Of a stretch of DNA of 64,000 nucleotides, positions 53,714-61,870 are shown piece after piece. How positions within the stretch are numbered: position 1 is the stretch's first letter; each line of letters begins with the position of its first letter. Source of the stretch: Streptomyces sp. SA15. GTDB lineage: Bacteria; Actinomycetota; Actinomycetes; Streptomycetales; Streptomycetaceae. Below the pieces are notes generated by a model that saw only the letters and a program-made list of their open reading frames with translations, ran no database searches and was not told the origin of the DNA. The stretch spans positions 1 to 64,000 of the forward strand of contig NZ_NTGE01000150.1 in NCBI RefSeq assembly GCF_002291145.1, in the 5' to 3' direction. Position numbers and translations under genes: made by a program.

Positions 53714-56635
53714 TTGAGCGTGATCAAGCCGGAGCAGATACCCCAGTTCACGGGGAACCTGCCGCAGCTGGAGATCGACTACGCGGACTTGAAGAAGGAC
53801 GCGGGTCATGTCCGTAAGACCGGCGAGGATGTGCATTCGCAGTTCCAGGGGTTGTCGGCGTATTACACGGCTCCGGAGGCGGAGCAGCTCTTCGCGACGA
53901 CGAAGCCGGTGAAGGAGCGGGCGGACGACTTCGCCACCGACCTGGAGACCGTCTCCGGTGCGTTGTCGTCGTATGCCACCGAGATCCGGCCGCTCGTCGA
54001 CAAGCTGAAGGAGCTCAAGGCCAAGGCCGTGACGTTCGTCGATTCCGTGAAGGATGACGACGAGTGGGAGTACGACGGCGACAAGGTCGACGAGCACAAT
54101 CAGATCCGGGATGACATCACCGCGACGGTGGCGGCGTTCTGGGCCGCGGAACGCACCTGCCACAACAAGATCACCGCTCTGTGGGGCGGGACGCAGATGG
54201 TGGCGGGGGATGGTTCGGAGCGTAAGGACCAGTACGGGTTCAACGCCGAGGACATGAAGAACGCGAAGCTTCCCTGGGGTGACCCGGTGGAGGAGAAGCA
54301 CAAGTGGTACGAGGTCGGCCACTGGGTGAAGTCGTTCGTGTGGGACGGCCTGATCGTCGACGGCATCTGGGGCACCATCAAGGGTCTCGGCATGCTGGTG
54401 GGCTTCGGTGGCTGGGACGCCATGGGTCAGGCCTGGAAGGGCCTGGCGCAGTTGGCCACCGGTCTGACCCTGAGCATGATGCCGGGCGCGCAGGTGGCGT
54501 TCTGGGCTCTGCCGGACGACAAGCTCCCGGCCTGGATCCGTGATTCGCGTACGGCGATGAAGGAGACCGGCAAGGCGCTGGTGGCGTGGGATCAGTGGGG
54601 CAAGAACCCCGCCCGCGCGGCCGGAGCGGTCACCTTCAACGTCCTGACCACTGTGTTCACCGGTGGCGCGGGTGCCGGTGTGGCAGGTGCCGGTAAGGCG
54701 GGCGCGGTGGCGAAGGCCCTGTCCGTGGCCGGCAAGGCGGGCAGGGTCCTCGACCCGATGACCTACATCGCCAAGGGCGCGGGCGCCGGCCTGTCGAAGA
54801 TCGGCGACATCGCCGCCAGCCTCAAGGGCGTCGGCAACATCGACATCCCGGCCCTCCCCGACAACGCGATCACCCTGCCCGAGGGCACCGTCCGGCTCCC
54901 CGACGGCACGGTGAACCTGCCCGAGGGCGCGGCGATCCCGGACGGGGCGACCCGTCTCCCGGACGGCAACATCAAGCTGCCCGACGACGCCCCGGTCCTG
55001 CCGGCGGGGGCGGAGCGGCTGAACACGCCCGAGGGCGAGCCGATGCTGTTCGTCGACCGCGAGGGCAACATCCTGGACGAGCGCGGCACCGTCCAGATGG
55101 ATGCCAAGGCCTCCGGCCCCACGGACATCGTCGACCGGCCGTCGTCCGGCGACCCGGCTGCGGGCGCGGACGTGCCGCGGGTGGACTCTCCGGTCAGGGA
55201 ACCGGCCCTGGTCGGCGCGGCCACCAACACCGCTGATCAGGCGGGCCAGCACATCCGCCTCGGCAACGGCGTGGACAACAACCTCGGCGACGTCGGCCGG
55301 GTCGGCGAGGACGTCCCCACCACCCCAGCGGTCCACGCAGGCGGCGACCTTCCCGGCGCCGGGCTGGGCGACAACCTCCCCGGCGGCACCGCCGGCAATC
55401 TCCCAGGCGGCGGAGTCGGCGACAACCTGCCGACCAACAGCCTCGACAATCACACCCCCGGCACCATCCCGGACAACCAGGTACCCGGCGCCGGAACAGC
55501 CGACCGTCTGCCCGGCAGCCCCACCAACGACCTCGGCACCGGTGGTACCGGTCCCGGCGGCCACGACCTGCCCGGCAGCAGCGCCACCGACGGACTGCCC
55601 GGTCGTGGCCCGGAAGTGCCCCCGGGCGGCGGCAGCCTGGACGACCTCGGTGGGGCCGGCGACGACGCGCTCGGTGATGCGGGCAGGCACAGCGATGACA
55701 CGCCGACACCTGACCGCCCGTCGAGTCCTGAACGACCCCCCTTCATGCGGGACGGCGACAACCCGTACGGTCCGCCGGGTTCGCTTACCCCGGAGCAGAT
55801 CAAGGAAATACAGGTTTACCGCGCAAATCACGAGCCGGGATACTTCAAGGACCACTACTACGCCGACGGTCGTCGACTCGACACAACGGTTACGGACGAA
55901 AGCGGACTCGTGCCGGTCCAACTGGACGTGGATCCCGCCACGAAGGTCAAGTCCGCGGCGTCCGATGCACCGCCCCCCATCCCCGCAAAGTACGTTGACG
56001 GGGCCGAATTGAGCCGAGGCCGGCACGAAGTGCTGAGCCCGGAGACACTCCAGAAGTTGGACGAGGCGGCAGCCCACCGGAGGAGCTCAATTGACTATTC
56101 CATGAGCGCCGACCGACACCGGGGGGCTCTCGAAGGCATGGACGACTCGGACTCGGCGTTGCACGATGCCGGAAACGAGTACAAGGCCGCGATGAATGAA
56201 CGCACGAAGGCGGCTGAGTCGTACGGTGAGGCGATCGCGGAACATCAGTTCATTCCCGAGCATTATCCGAACTCCACCAAGGAGACGCTGTACGGGCCGG
56301 CCAACGGCAACGACCAATTCGATCAGGTGTGGCGCCGCGAAGACGGCGGTTTCGTCGTCATCGAGGCCAAGTCGAATGTCAGCACCAAGATGGGCAAAAG
56401 GGACATCCCCTTCCTCGATGGCAAGAGAAGCGCCATGCAAGGCTCAAGGGAGTACTTCATGGATATCCTCAAGCAAATGGAAAACAGGGGTCGAAAGCAT
56501 CCCACTGAGCCCCGGCTGGCAGCCGAGCTGAAGATTGCTCTCGCCGAAGGCAAGGTGGACTACGTTCTCATAAAGGGGAAGGCCGACGGAGGTCGGTACG
56601 CTGGCTACGAGAAGCACCAGTTCAACATTGGCTGA
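53714..56635 (+). CDS. Polymorphic toxin, WXG/LXG-like N-terminus and C-terminal nuclease domain
   Basis: 973-residue protein without signal peptide. Residues 1-180 are helical (QLEIDYADLKKDAGHVRKTG ...), like LXG/WXG-type leaders exported by type VII systems. Residues 200-390 hold hydrophobic helices and Gly/Ala-rich segments. Residues 390-450 have LPEGTVRLPDGTVNLPEG-style repeats, then an extended DNLPGG-type linker to about 690. The C-terminal domain has FDQVWRREDGGFVVIEAKSN, giving D870, E884 and K886, the PD-(D/E)xK nuclease pattern, and ends DYVLIKGKAD. Immunity gene follows by 12 bp. Start TTG 53714 or GTG 53720. The last third is lower in G+C. Confidence 0.82.
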   Translation: MSVIKPEQIPQFTGNLPQLEIDYADLKKDAGHVRKTGEDVHSQFQGLSAYYTAPEAEQLFATTKPVKERADDFATDLETVSGALSSYATEIRPLVDKLKELKAKAVTFVDSVKDDDEWEYDGDKVDEHNQIRDDITATVAAFWAAERTCHNKITALWGGTQMVAGDGSERKDQYGFNAEDMKNAKLPWGDPVEEKHKWYEVGHWVKSFVWDGLIVDGIWGTIKGLGMLVGFGGWDAMGQAWKGLAQLATGLTLSMMPGAQVAFWALPDDKLPAWIRDSRTAMKETGKALVAWDQWGKNPARAAGAVTFNVLTTVFTGGAGAGVAGAGKAGAVAKALSVAGKAGRVLDPMTYIAKGAGAGLSKIGDIAASLKGVGNIDIPALPDNAITLPEGTVRLPDGTVNLPEGAAIPDGATRLPDGNIKLPDDAPVLPAGAERLNTPEGEPMLFVDREGNILDERGTVQMDAKASGPTDIVDRPSSGDPAAGADVPRVDSPVREPALVGAATNTADQAGQHIRLGNGVDNNLGDVGRVGEDVPTTPAVHAGGDLPGAGLGDNLPGGTAGNLPGGGVGDNLPTNSLDNHTPGTIPDNQVPGAGTADRLPGSPTNDLGTGGTGPGGHDLPGSSATDGLPGRGPEVPPGGGSLDDLGGAGDDALGDAGRHSDDTPTPDRPSSPERPPFMRDGDNPYGPPGSLTPEQIKEIQVYRANHEPGYFKDHYYADGRRLDTTVTDESGLVPVQLDVDPATKVKSAASDAPPPIPAKYVDGAELSRGRHEVLSPETLQKLDEAAAHRRSSIDYSMSADRHRGALEGMDDSDSALHDAGNEYKAAMNERTKAAESYGEAIAEHQFIPEHYPNSTKETLYGPANGNDQFDQVWRREDGGFVVIEAKSNVSTKMGKRDIPFLDGKRSAMQGSREYFMDILKQMENRGRKHPTEPRLAAELKIALAEGKVDYVLIKGKADGGRYAGYEKHQFNIG

Positions 56636-56647
56636 CGGGAGAGTTCT

Positions 56648-57508
56648 GTGACGGTGAGGGTAGCTCGGCATGGTAGCCCCGGGCCTGATGACGAGGGATA
56701 CGCGCAAACCCTGGGCGAGGGACTCACGCGAACGATTGCCGTCCTGGAGCGCTCGCCACTCATGTTCGACGGGGCGATGGGAGGAGCAGACACCTACCTT
56801 CGCGCCTGCCTGGCAGTCAACCCCAACGCATCACGCCTCCGCACCTGGGAAGCCACTGTGACCGCGATGCAGGTGAGTTCCGCGGCGTTCGCGGCTGCCG
56901 TTCAGAGGGAGGGCACTGTTGAGTGCCGCATTGCGGATCAGATGCGGATCATCCCGGCGACAGGCCCGCAATATTACGCCAATGCAGGAAACTGGCTCAC
57001 CGCGTTCTGGTTTTCGATCGTGTGCCGCGAACAGACTCGAATGACACAGCTGTGCGAAATTCCGCTCGACCTTCTGCGCTCTTCAGGGGTGGAATACGAC
57101 GAGTATGTGTACCACTGGATCGACGCCCTGCAATCATACTGGTTGGAGCGTCCAGGACTAGGCGAGAAACTCGTCACCGCGATCCAGATGTCCTCACCGG
57201 ACGCAGTGCAGTTTGCCGATCGAGAAGTCTTGGACAAGATTCTGTACCAGCCGATCAACCTCTTCCACCAATTCCTGCGCAAAGACCACGACGGTTTCAA
57301 CCAGGCCCTCACCGAAGCTCTGGAACTCCACAAGTCGTTCTGGACTGCATCCGAGGCACGCGAAGAAACCGTCGAGGGCTACCTCGCGCTCGGTCCCCTT
57401 GCCATCGCCTGCCTCGCCTATGACGCCGGCTTCCCGATCGACGTCGAATCCGACTACATCCCCAGCCAGTTGCTGAACCGCGCCTGGATCGGCGAATTCC
57501 CCACCTGA
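56648..57508 (+). CDS. Imm49-like immunity protein
   Basis: 286-residue soluble protein, GTG start, 12 bp after the toxin gene. TIAVLERSPLMFDGAMGGAD near the start, NAGNWLTAFWFSIVCREQTR in the middle and TVEGYLALGPLAIACLAYDAG near the end fit the Imm49 family. Expected to bind and neutralise the cognate nuclease domain in the producer. Its G+C content is lower than the surrounding genes, like the toxin tip. Confidence 0.82.
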   Translation: MTVRVARHGSPGPDDEGYAQTLGEGLTRTIAVLERSPLMFDGAMGGADTYLRACLAVNPNASRLRTWEATVTAMQVSSAAFAAAVQREGTVECRIADQMRIIPATGPQYYANAGNWLTAFWFSIVCREQTRMTQLCEIPLDLLRSSGVEYDEYVYHWIDALQSYWLERPGLGEKLVTAIQMSSPDAVQFADREVLDKILYQPINLFHQFLRKDHDGFNQALTEALELHKSFWTASEAREETVEGYLALGPLAIACLAYDAGFPIDVESDYIPSQLLNRAWIGEFPT

Positions 57509-57534
57509 GCCGCCCTCGAGGGGACCACGCCCCA

Positions 57535-57615
57535 GCAATTGGCAGAAGCGTTCCACCCTCCAACCGGAAAAGCCCAGGACAGAAGACTCACCGGTGGAAC
57601 AAATCCTCCAATTGC
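57535..57615. repeat. Dispersed palindromic element, copy B
   Basis: Arms 57535-57557 and 57593-57615 share AGCAATTGG/CCAATTGCT at the ends and TTCCACC/GGTGGAA at the inside, with a diverged middle. Centre is 35 bp and contains GGAAAA and CCAGG as in copy A at 30180-30255. It lies 26 bp after the immunity gene stop. Confidence 0.65.
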
Positions 57616-58154
57616 TTCGTGATACCTACCGCGCGAGGCTGACGTGACAGACGGGCGCCATCCCCGACTCGCCAGCTCCCCTGCCGCACCGCCCACCGAC
57701 CGCAAGCCGCCAAACCGGGTCTTCGAACTTGAGCGGGGTCTGGTCTCGGGTGGCCTGCCGCACCGTCACTGACGGTCAGAAGAAGGGGAGTTGGGCCCTG
57801 GATGCAGGAAGCCCGTGGTCGTAAGTGATCATGACTGTTCTCTACGCAGCTTGATCACCTGGATACACGGGCTTGGACAACAATACGACGTTGCTGCTCG
57901 ACCTGGACGGCCTGGTCGTGGCCAAGGTCGAGCGGCTCACGGACGGCACCCGGCGCACGATCTCATCGATCAGGGAACCTGAGCGGGTGGAGCCGTCATC
58001 GGTGACTACGCTGAGCACAGGCGTGCCTTCCCGACCGCGCTGCGAACGCGGGCCTACTCGGAGACCTTCAGAGGATCATTCGGGAAGGTACGCCCTTGGC
58101 GTTCGATCCGAGGCTGATCCACAGGTTCCGAGCATTGCTCCTCAGTGTCCGCAT
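57616..58154. other. Intergenic region with mobile-element debris
   Basis: No intact gene. It contains a 7-bp palindrome ACCGTCA/TGACGGT (57763-57777), the transposase start fragment (57873-57959) and a frame near 58010-58125 reading AEHRRAFPTALRTRAYSETF then RPWRSIRG, whose origin I do not recognise. Confidence 0.45.
57873..57959 (+). pseudogene. N-terminal remnant of an ISL3-like transposase
   Basis: From TTG 57873 the frame reads LDNNTTLLLDLDGLVVAKVE then RLTDGTRRT, resembling the first 30 residues of ISL3-type Streptomyces transposases (TTLLLGLEGV style). After that the similarity is lost; no zinc-binding cysteines or DDE region follow. Confidence 0.45.
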
Positions 58155-59093
58155 TCAGGCACCGTGGTCGTCGGTGCCTGGCTGGACCTCGTCGTCCCGG
58201 GTCTGGATTACTGTGGCGGCGCGGTGCAGCTCGGCGAGAACCGTGCGGACGGCATTGCGTGCGATGCGTTCGGGACGGTGCAGTACGTCGATGTGGCGGT
58301 GGGTGTGTACACCGCTGAGCGGTTTCAGGACGACCGCGGGGTGGGGACGCGCGGTCCAACGCGGCATGAGTGCCAGGCCGCCGCCGGCTGCCACGACCTC
58401 GGCGACCACGGAGAATTCGTTGACGCGGTGGACGATGTCTGGCCGCCGGTTCGCGGCAGTGGCGATGGCCTCGATGGTGGCAAGCAGCGGGAACCCGTCG
58501 TGCACGGTGATCCAAGGCTGATCGGCCACGTCCTGCGGGGACAGCCGTCGCCGCGCGGCCAACGGGTGGTCGATGGGTACCGCGATGTCGAGCGGTTCGC
58601 GCAGCAGCGTGGTGGCGGTCACGGTGCGCGGCCATGCCGGAGCGTGGTCGAGCCGGTGGGCGAGCACGAGGTCGTAGTCGCGGGTGAGGCGGGGGAATTG
58701 ATTCTGGGCGACATCCTCGTCGGCGAGCGCCAGGCGGGGGCGGCCCGGGCCGGTGAGGCCGCGCAGCAGAAGAGGGAAGAACGTGGCCGCTCCACTGTGG
58801 AAGGCGGCCACCGAGACGACGCCGTCGGGCTGTTCGACGTAGTCAGTGACGGCGTTCCGTGCTCGTGCCAGGGCGGTCTCCACCTCGATCGCAGCGTCGG
58901 CCAGTGCCTGCCCGGCCTCGGTGAGCACCACCCGGCGTCCCGCGCGCTCGGTCAGCGGCACGGGGATCGAGCGTTGCAGCAGCCGCAGTTGCTGCGAGAC
59001 CGCCGAGGGCGTCACCAGCAGAGCTTCGGCGACCGCGGTGACGCTGCCGAGCTCTCTCAGTTCCCGCAGGATCCGCAGTTGTCGTGCATCCAC
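58155..59093 (-). CDS. LysR family transcriptional regulator
   Basis: 312-residue regulator with N-terminal HTH (LRELGSVTAVAEALLVTPSAVSQQLRLLQRSI) and a C-terminal effector-binding domain. GTG start at 59093. Divergent from the EamA transporter gene with an 81-bp intergenic region that must hold both promoters and the LysR site; it probably controls that gene and itself. Confidence 0.92.
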   Translation of the reverse strand: MDARQLRILRELRELGSVTAVAEALLVTPSAVSQQLRLLQRSIPVPLTERAGRRVVLTEAGQALADAAIEVETALARARNAVTDYVEQPDGVVSVAAFHSGAATFFPLLLRGLTGPGRPRLALADEDVAQNQFPRLTRDYDLVLAHRLDHAPAWPRTVTATTLLREPLDIAVPIDHPLAARRRLSPQDVADQPWITVHDGFPLLATIEAIATAANRRPDIVHRVNEFSVVAEVVAAGGGLALMPRWTARPHPAVVLKPLSGVHTHRHIDVLHRPERIARNAVRTVLAELHRAATVIQTRDDEVQPGTDDHGA

Positions 59094-59174
59094 CTCAATA
59101 GTGTAGGGCTGCTACAGCGTAGTTTCAGAGGTTGGCACTGGGCTTCAGTTTCCTGGTCGGGCAGCGTGTGGCGC

Positions 59175-60191
59175 ATGCGTGATGCCCGCCGTACCGACCT
59201 GGTACTTCTCCTTGTTGCGATCGTCTGGGGTTCCAGCTACTTGTCGGCGAAGACGGCCACCGCCGCTCTGCCGGTCCTCGTGGTGCTGTTCGCCCGGTAT
59301 GCCATCTCGGCGATCGCCTGCCTCGCTCTGGTTGCCTCACGTGGGGCGTCCCGCCGCTGGACCCCCCACGAGCTCCGCGTCGGGGCGCTGCTGGGCGTCA
59401 CGCAGGCGGCGGTCCTGGTGCTGGAGACCTACGGGGTGGCACATACCAGCGCCGCCAATGCGGGCCTGGTCATCAGCCTGACCATCGTGCTGACGCCGCT
59501 GCTGGACCGCACGGGTGGCGGCGGCAGGCTGCCGCTGACGTTCTTCGCGGCTGCCGGTCTGTGCGTCCTGGCCGTGGGGTTCCTTCTGTCCGGCACCGGA
59601 CTTCACACCGTGCGGACCGGCGACCTGCTGATGCTCGCCGCCGCAGCGGTACGAGCCGGACATGTCGCACTCGTCGGACGGCTCTCCGTGGGCCGCACCC
59701 TGCGCCCACTGCACCTGACGGCCGTCCAGACCCTCGTCGGCTCCGTGCTTTTTCTGGCACCCGCCACGGCCGACCTGGGGACGCTGGCGCACAGCACTGC
59801 CAGCACTTGGGCTCAGCTCGCCTATCTGGCCCTGTTCTGCAGCCTCTTCGCCTTCCTGGCGCAGACATGGGCGGTGCAGCGGACGTCAGCCAGCCGGGCC
59901 AGCCTCCTGTTGGGCACCGAACCGATCTGGGCGGCCGTGGTGGGAATCGGCCTCGGCGGCGAAAGGCTCACCGGCCTGTCTGCCCTCGGCGCAACGCTCA
60001 TGGTCGCCGGAACCTATTGGGGTCAGGCCATCGAGCGTGCCCACCGCACCGGCCCGGAGCGGGACACCGCGGTCCTCATGACTGCCGACCCACCCCACGA
60101 CGCCCACCACAGCGGCGCCGCGGCAGAGCCCGTCCATTCACAGAATGGACCACCGGTTGCGCCCCCGGTACACACACCGACGAGGACGTGA
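59175..60191 (+). CDS. EamA/DMT family transporter
   Basis: 338-residue inner-membrane protein with ten predicted helices in two EamA repeats (VLLLVAIVWGSSYLSAKTAT and LAYLALFCSLFAFLAQTWAV ... EPIWAAVVGIGLGGERL). Likely exports a metabolite or amino acid. The hydrophilic C-terminal tail (about 45 residues, His/Pro-rich) is unusual for the family. ATG 59175; divergent LysR gene is the likely regulator. Confidence 0.9.
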   Translation: MRDARRTDLVLLLVAIVWGSSYLSAKTATAALPVLVVLFARYAISAIACLALVASRGASRRWTPHELRVGALLGVTQAAVLVLETYGVAHTSAANAGLVISLTIVLTPLLDRTGGGGRLPLTFFAAAGLCVLAVGFLLSGTGLHTVRTGDLLMLAAAAVRAGHVALVGRLSVGRTLRPLHLTAVQTLVGSVLFLAPATADLGTLAHSTASTWAQLAYLALFCSLFAFLAQTWAVQRTSASRASLLLGTEPIWAAVVGIGLGGERLTGLSALGATLMVAGTYWGQAIERAHRTGPERDTAVLMTADPPHDAHHSGAAAEPVHSQNGPPVAPPVHTPTRT

Positions 60192-60250
60192 CCACGGTTC
60201 CCGCCCGTCAGGCAAAAGCCGCCGGGGAAGACCCGCCCGTGGTAACGTAT

Positions 60251-60270
60251 CAGTCGTTACGCAACGACTG
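60251..60270. promoter_or_regulatory. Operator of the TetR operon
   Basis: CAGTCGTT / AACGACTG, perfect 8-bp arms around ACGC, 20 bp before the TetR start codon and overlapping an A/T-rich promoter-like stretch (60243-60282). Typical placement for TetR self-repression. Confidence 0.65.
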
Positions 60271-60290
60271 TTATGTAAAAAGGAGGGCGG

Positions 60291-60890
60291 ATGCCGAGAC
60301 AGGTGGACCACGAAGAGCGCCGGGAGGCGATCTCCCAAGCTGTATGGCGTGTCGTCTCGGACAGCGGGCTGGAGGGCCTGACCCTGCGCGCGGTCGCCGC
60401 CGCAGCGGGCTGCACCACGGGAATGGTCACGCACTACTTCGCGGACAAGAAAGCGCTCCTGGCCCATGCCCGCACCGAGATGCACCGTCGGATGGCGGCG
60501 CGCATCGACACCCTTCCCGTCGGCGAGAACGCCCGCGACACGCTGTACGCCGTGGCCGAGCAGGCCCTGCCCCTGGACGCCGAGCGGCATCTGGAGGCCG
60601 CCGTCTGGTCGCAGTTCCTCCTCAGCACCCGAAACGACCCCGCACTGCTCGCCGAGCACATCCGCAGTCACGCCTCCTGGATCAGCCGCCTGACTGGTCT
60701 GGTGCAGGCCGCCTGCCTCGACCGCCGGGAACCAGCCGACCTCCCAATCCGGGTGCGCAGCCTCGTCACCTGTCTGGACGGGCTCGCGCTGAACGCCGTG
60801 ACCGACCCGGACGCCTATCCGCCCGACCTCCAGCGGCGCGTCCTGGAAACCCAGCTCGACCTGATCCTCGAAGGAAACCAAAGCCTGTGA
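60291..60890 (+). CDS. TetR/AcrR family transcriptional regulator
   Basis: 199-residue repressor with N-terminal HTH (EGLTLRAVAAAAGCTTGMVTHYFADKKALLAHA) and a TetR_C-type ligand domain. ATG 60291 has AGGAGGG upstream. Its stop overlaps the next start (GTGA). Likely controls its own three-gene operon through the palindrome at 60251-60270. Confidence 0.92.
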   Translation: MPRQVDHEERREAISQAVWRVVSDSGLEGLTLRAVAAAAGCTTGMVTHYFADKKALLAHARTEMHRRMAARIDTLPVGENARDTLYAVAEQALPLDAERHLEAAVWSQFLLSTRNDPALLAEHIRSHASWISRLTGLVQAACLDRREPADLPIRVRSLVTCLDGLALNAVTDPDAYPPDLQRRVLETQLDLILEGNQSL

Positions 60891-61870
60891 CCTCGCCAGA
60901 CCCCATCATCACCGCCGTGACGGCCGACGACCCGAGGATCGAGCAGCTGGTACGCCAACTCGATGCCGATCTCACGGCGCGTTACCCGGACGAGCCCTGC
61001 ACCGGCGGCGCCCACATCAACCCCGGGATCCGCTTCCTGCTCGCCGAAGCCGACGGCCGGCCAGTCGGCTGCTGCGCCGTGCAGCCCTTCCCGTTCCCGG
61101 ACGGCGCCGCCGAGCTCAAGCGCATGTACGTCACGCCAGAGGCGCGCGGCCGGGGCATAGCCGCTCACCTCCTGGCCGAGGCCGAGCGCACCGCCACCGC
61201 CCTCGGCCACACCGAAATACGCCTGGAGACGGCCGTCCACCAGCCCGAGGCCATCGCGCTGTACACCCGCGCCGGCTACACCCTCATCCCCAACTACCCG
61301 CCCTACCAGCACAAGACGCTCAGCCGCTGCTACGCCAAGCCTCTGCCGCTGCCCGAAGCGGGGCCGGAGGACCGGGAGGAGATCACGGCCTTCCTCGCGG
61401 GCCAGGGGCTCTCGCCCCAGGACGTCCTGGCGCCCGGCACTCGTTACTGGCTCACCAGGGATGCCGCGGGGCCGGCCACGACCGTGGGCCTGGAGCGGCA
61501 GGGTCACTGCGTGCTGCTGCGCAGCGTCGCGGTCCGCCCCGATCTTCGGGGGTGCGGAGCCGCGCGGCGGCTGGTGCAGCGCATTCTCACGGAAGCGGCC
61601 GCACAGGGCGGGCATACGTCGTACTTGTTCTCCACGGGCGCCGGACCGGTGTGGGAACGGCTGGGCTTTCGGCCGGTGCCGGTTGCCGAGGCCGCCGAAG
61701 CCCTGTCCGATGCGCCACAGGTCCGTCAGTACCGGGCGACCGGAAGTTTGACCGACGAAGCCGCATGGCGCCATGACCTCGTCGATGTCGCCACGGGCAA
61801 CCTGCCGCCCACGAGTGCTGACTACTCCGCCGCCGATGCCCCGCACACTGCTGCGGCCACCGGTAGATGA
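60887..61870 (+). CDS. Double GNAT N-acetyltransferase (second half ArsN-like)
   Basis: 327-residue protein made of two GNAT domains. First (1-150): acetyl-CoA loop RMYVTPEARGRGIAAHLLAE and ALYTRAGYTLIPNYPPY. Second (160-300): EITAFLAGQGLSPQDVL, LLRSVAVRPDLRGCGAARRL and FSTGAGPVWERLGFRPVP, a style seen in ArsN2-like acetyltransferases. Some degeneration of the second loop (GCGAARR). Coupled to TetR and MFS genes, so probably a resistance or modification-plus-export operon. Substrate unknown. Confidence 0.8.
   Translation: MTSPDPIITAVTADDPRIEQLVRQLDADLTARYPDEPCTGGAHINPGIRFLLAEADGRPVGCCAVQPFPFPDGAAELKRMYVTPEARGRGIAAHLLAEAERTATALGHTEIRLETAVHQPEAIALYTRAGYTLIPNYPPYQHKTLSRCYAKPLPLPEAGPEDREEITAFLAGQGLSPQDVLAPGTRYWLTRDAAGPATTVGLERQGHCVLLRSVAVRPDLRGCGAARRLVQRILTEAAAQGGHTSYLFSTGAGPVWERLGFRPVPVAEAAEALSDAPQVRQYRATGSLTDEAAWRHDLVDVATGNLPPTSADYSAADAPHTAAATGR

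Noticed and set aside
53543..56077. An 844-codon open frame on the minus strand
   Set aside because: It mirrors the toxin gene; Arg/Val/Gly-rich shadow without domains.
57721..57745. Possible tRNA T-loop (CTTCGAACTTGAG)
   Set aside because: No acceptor, D or anticodon stem could be folded around it.
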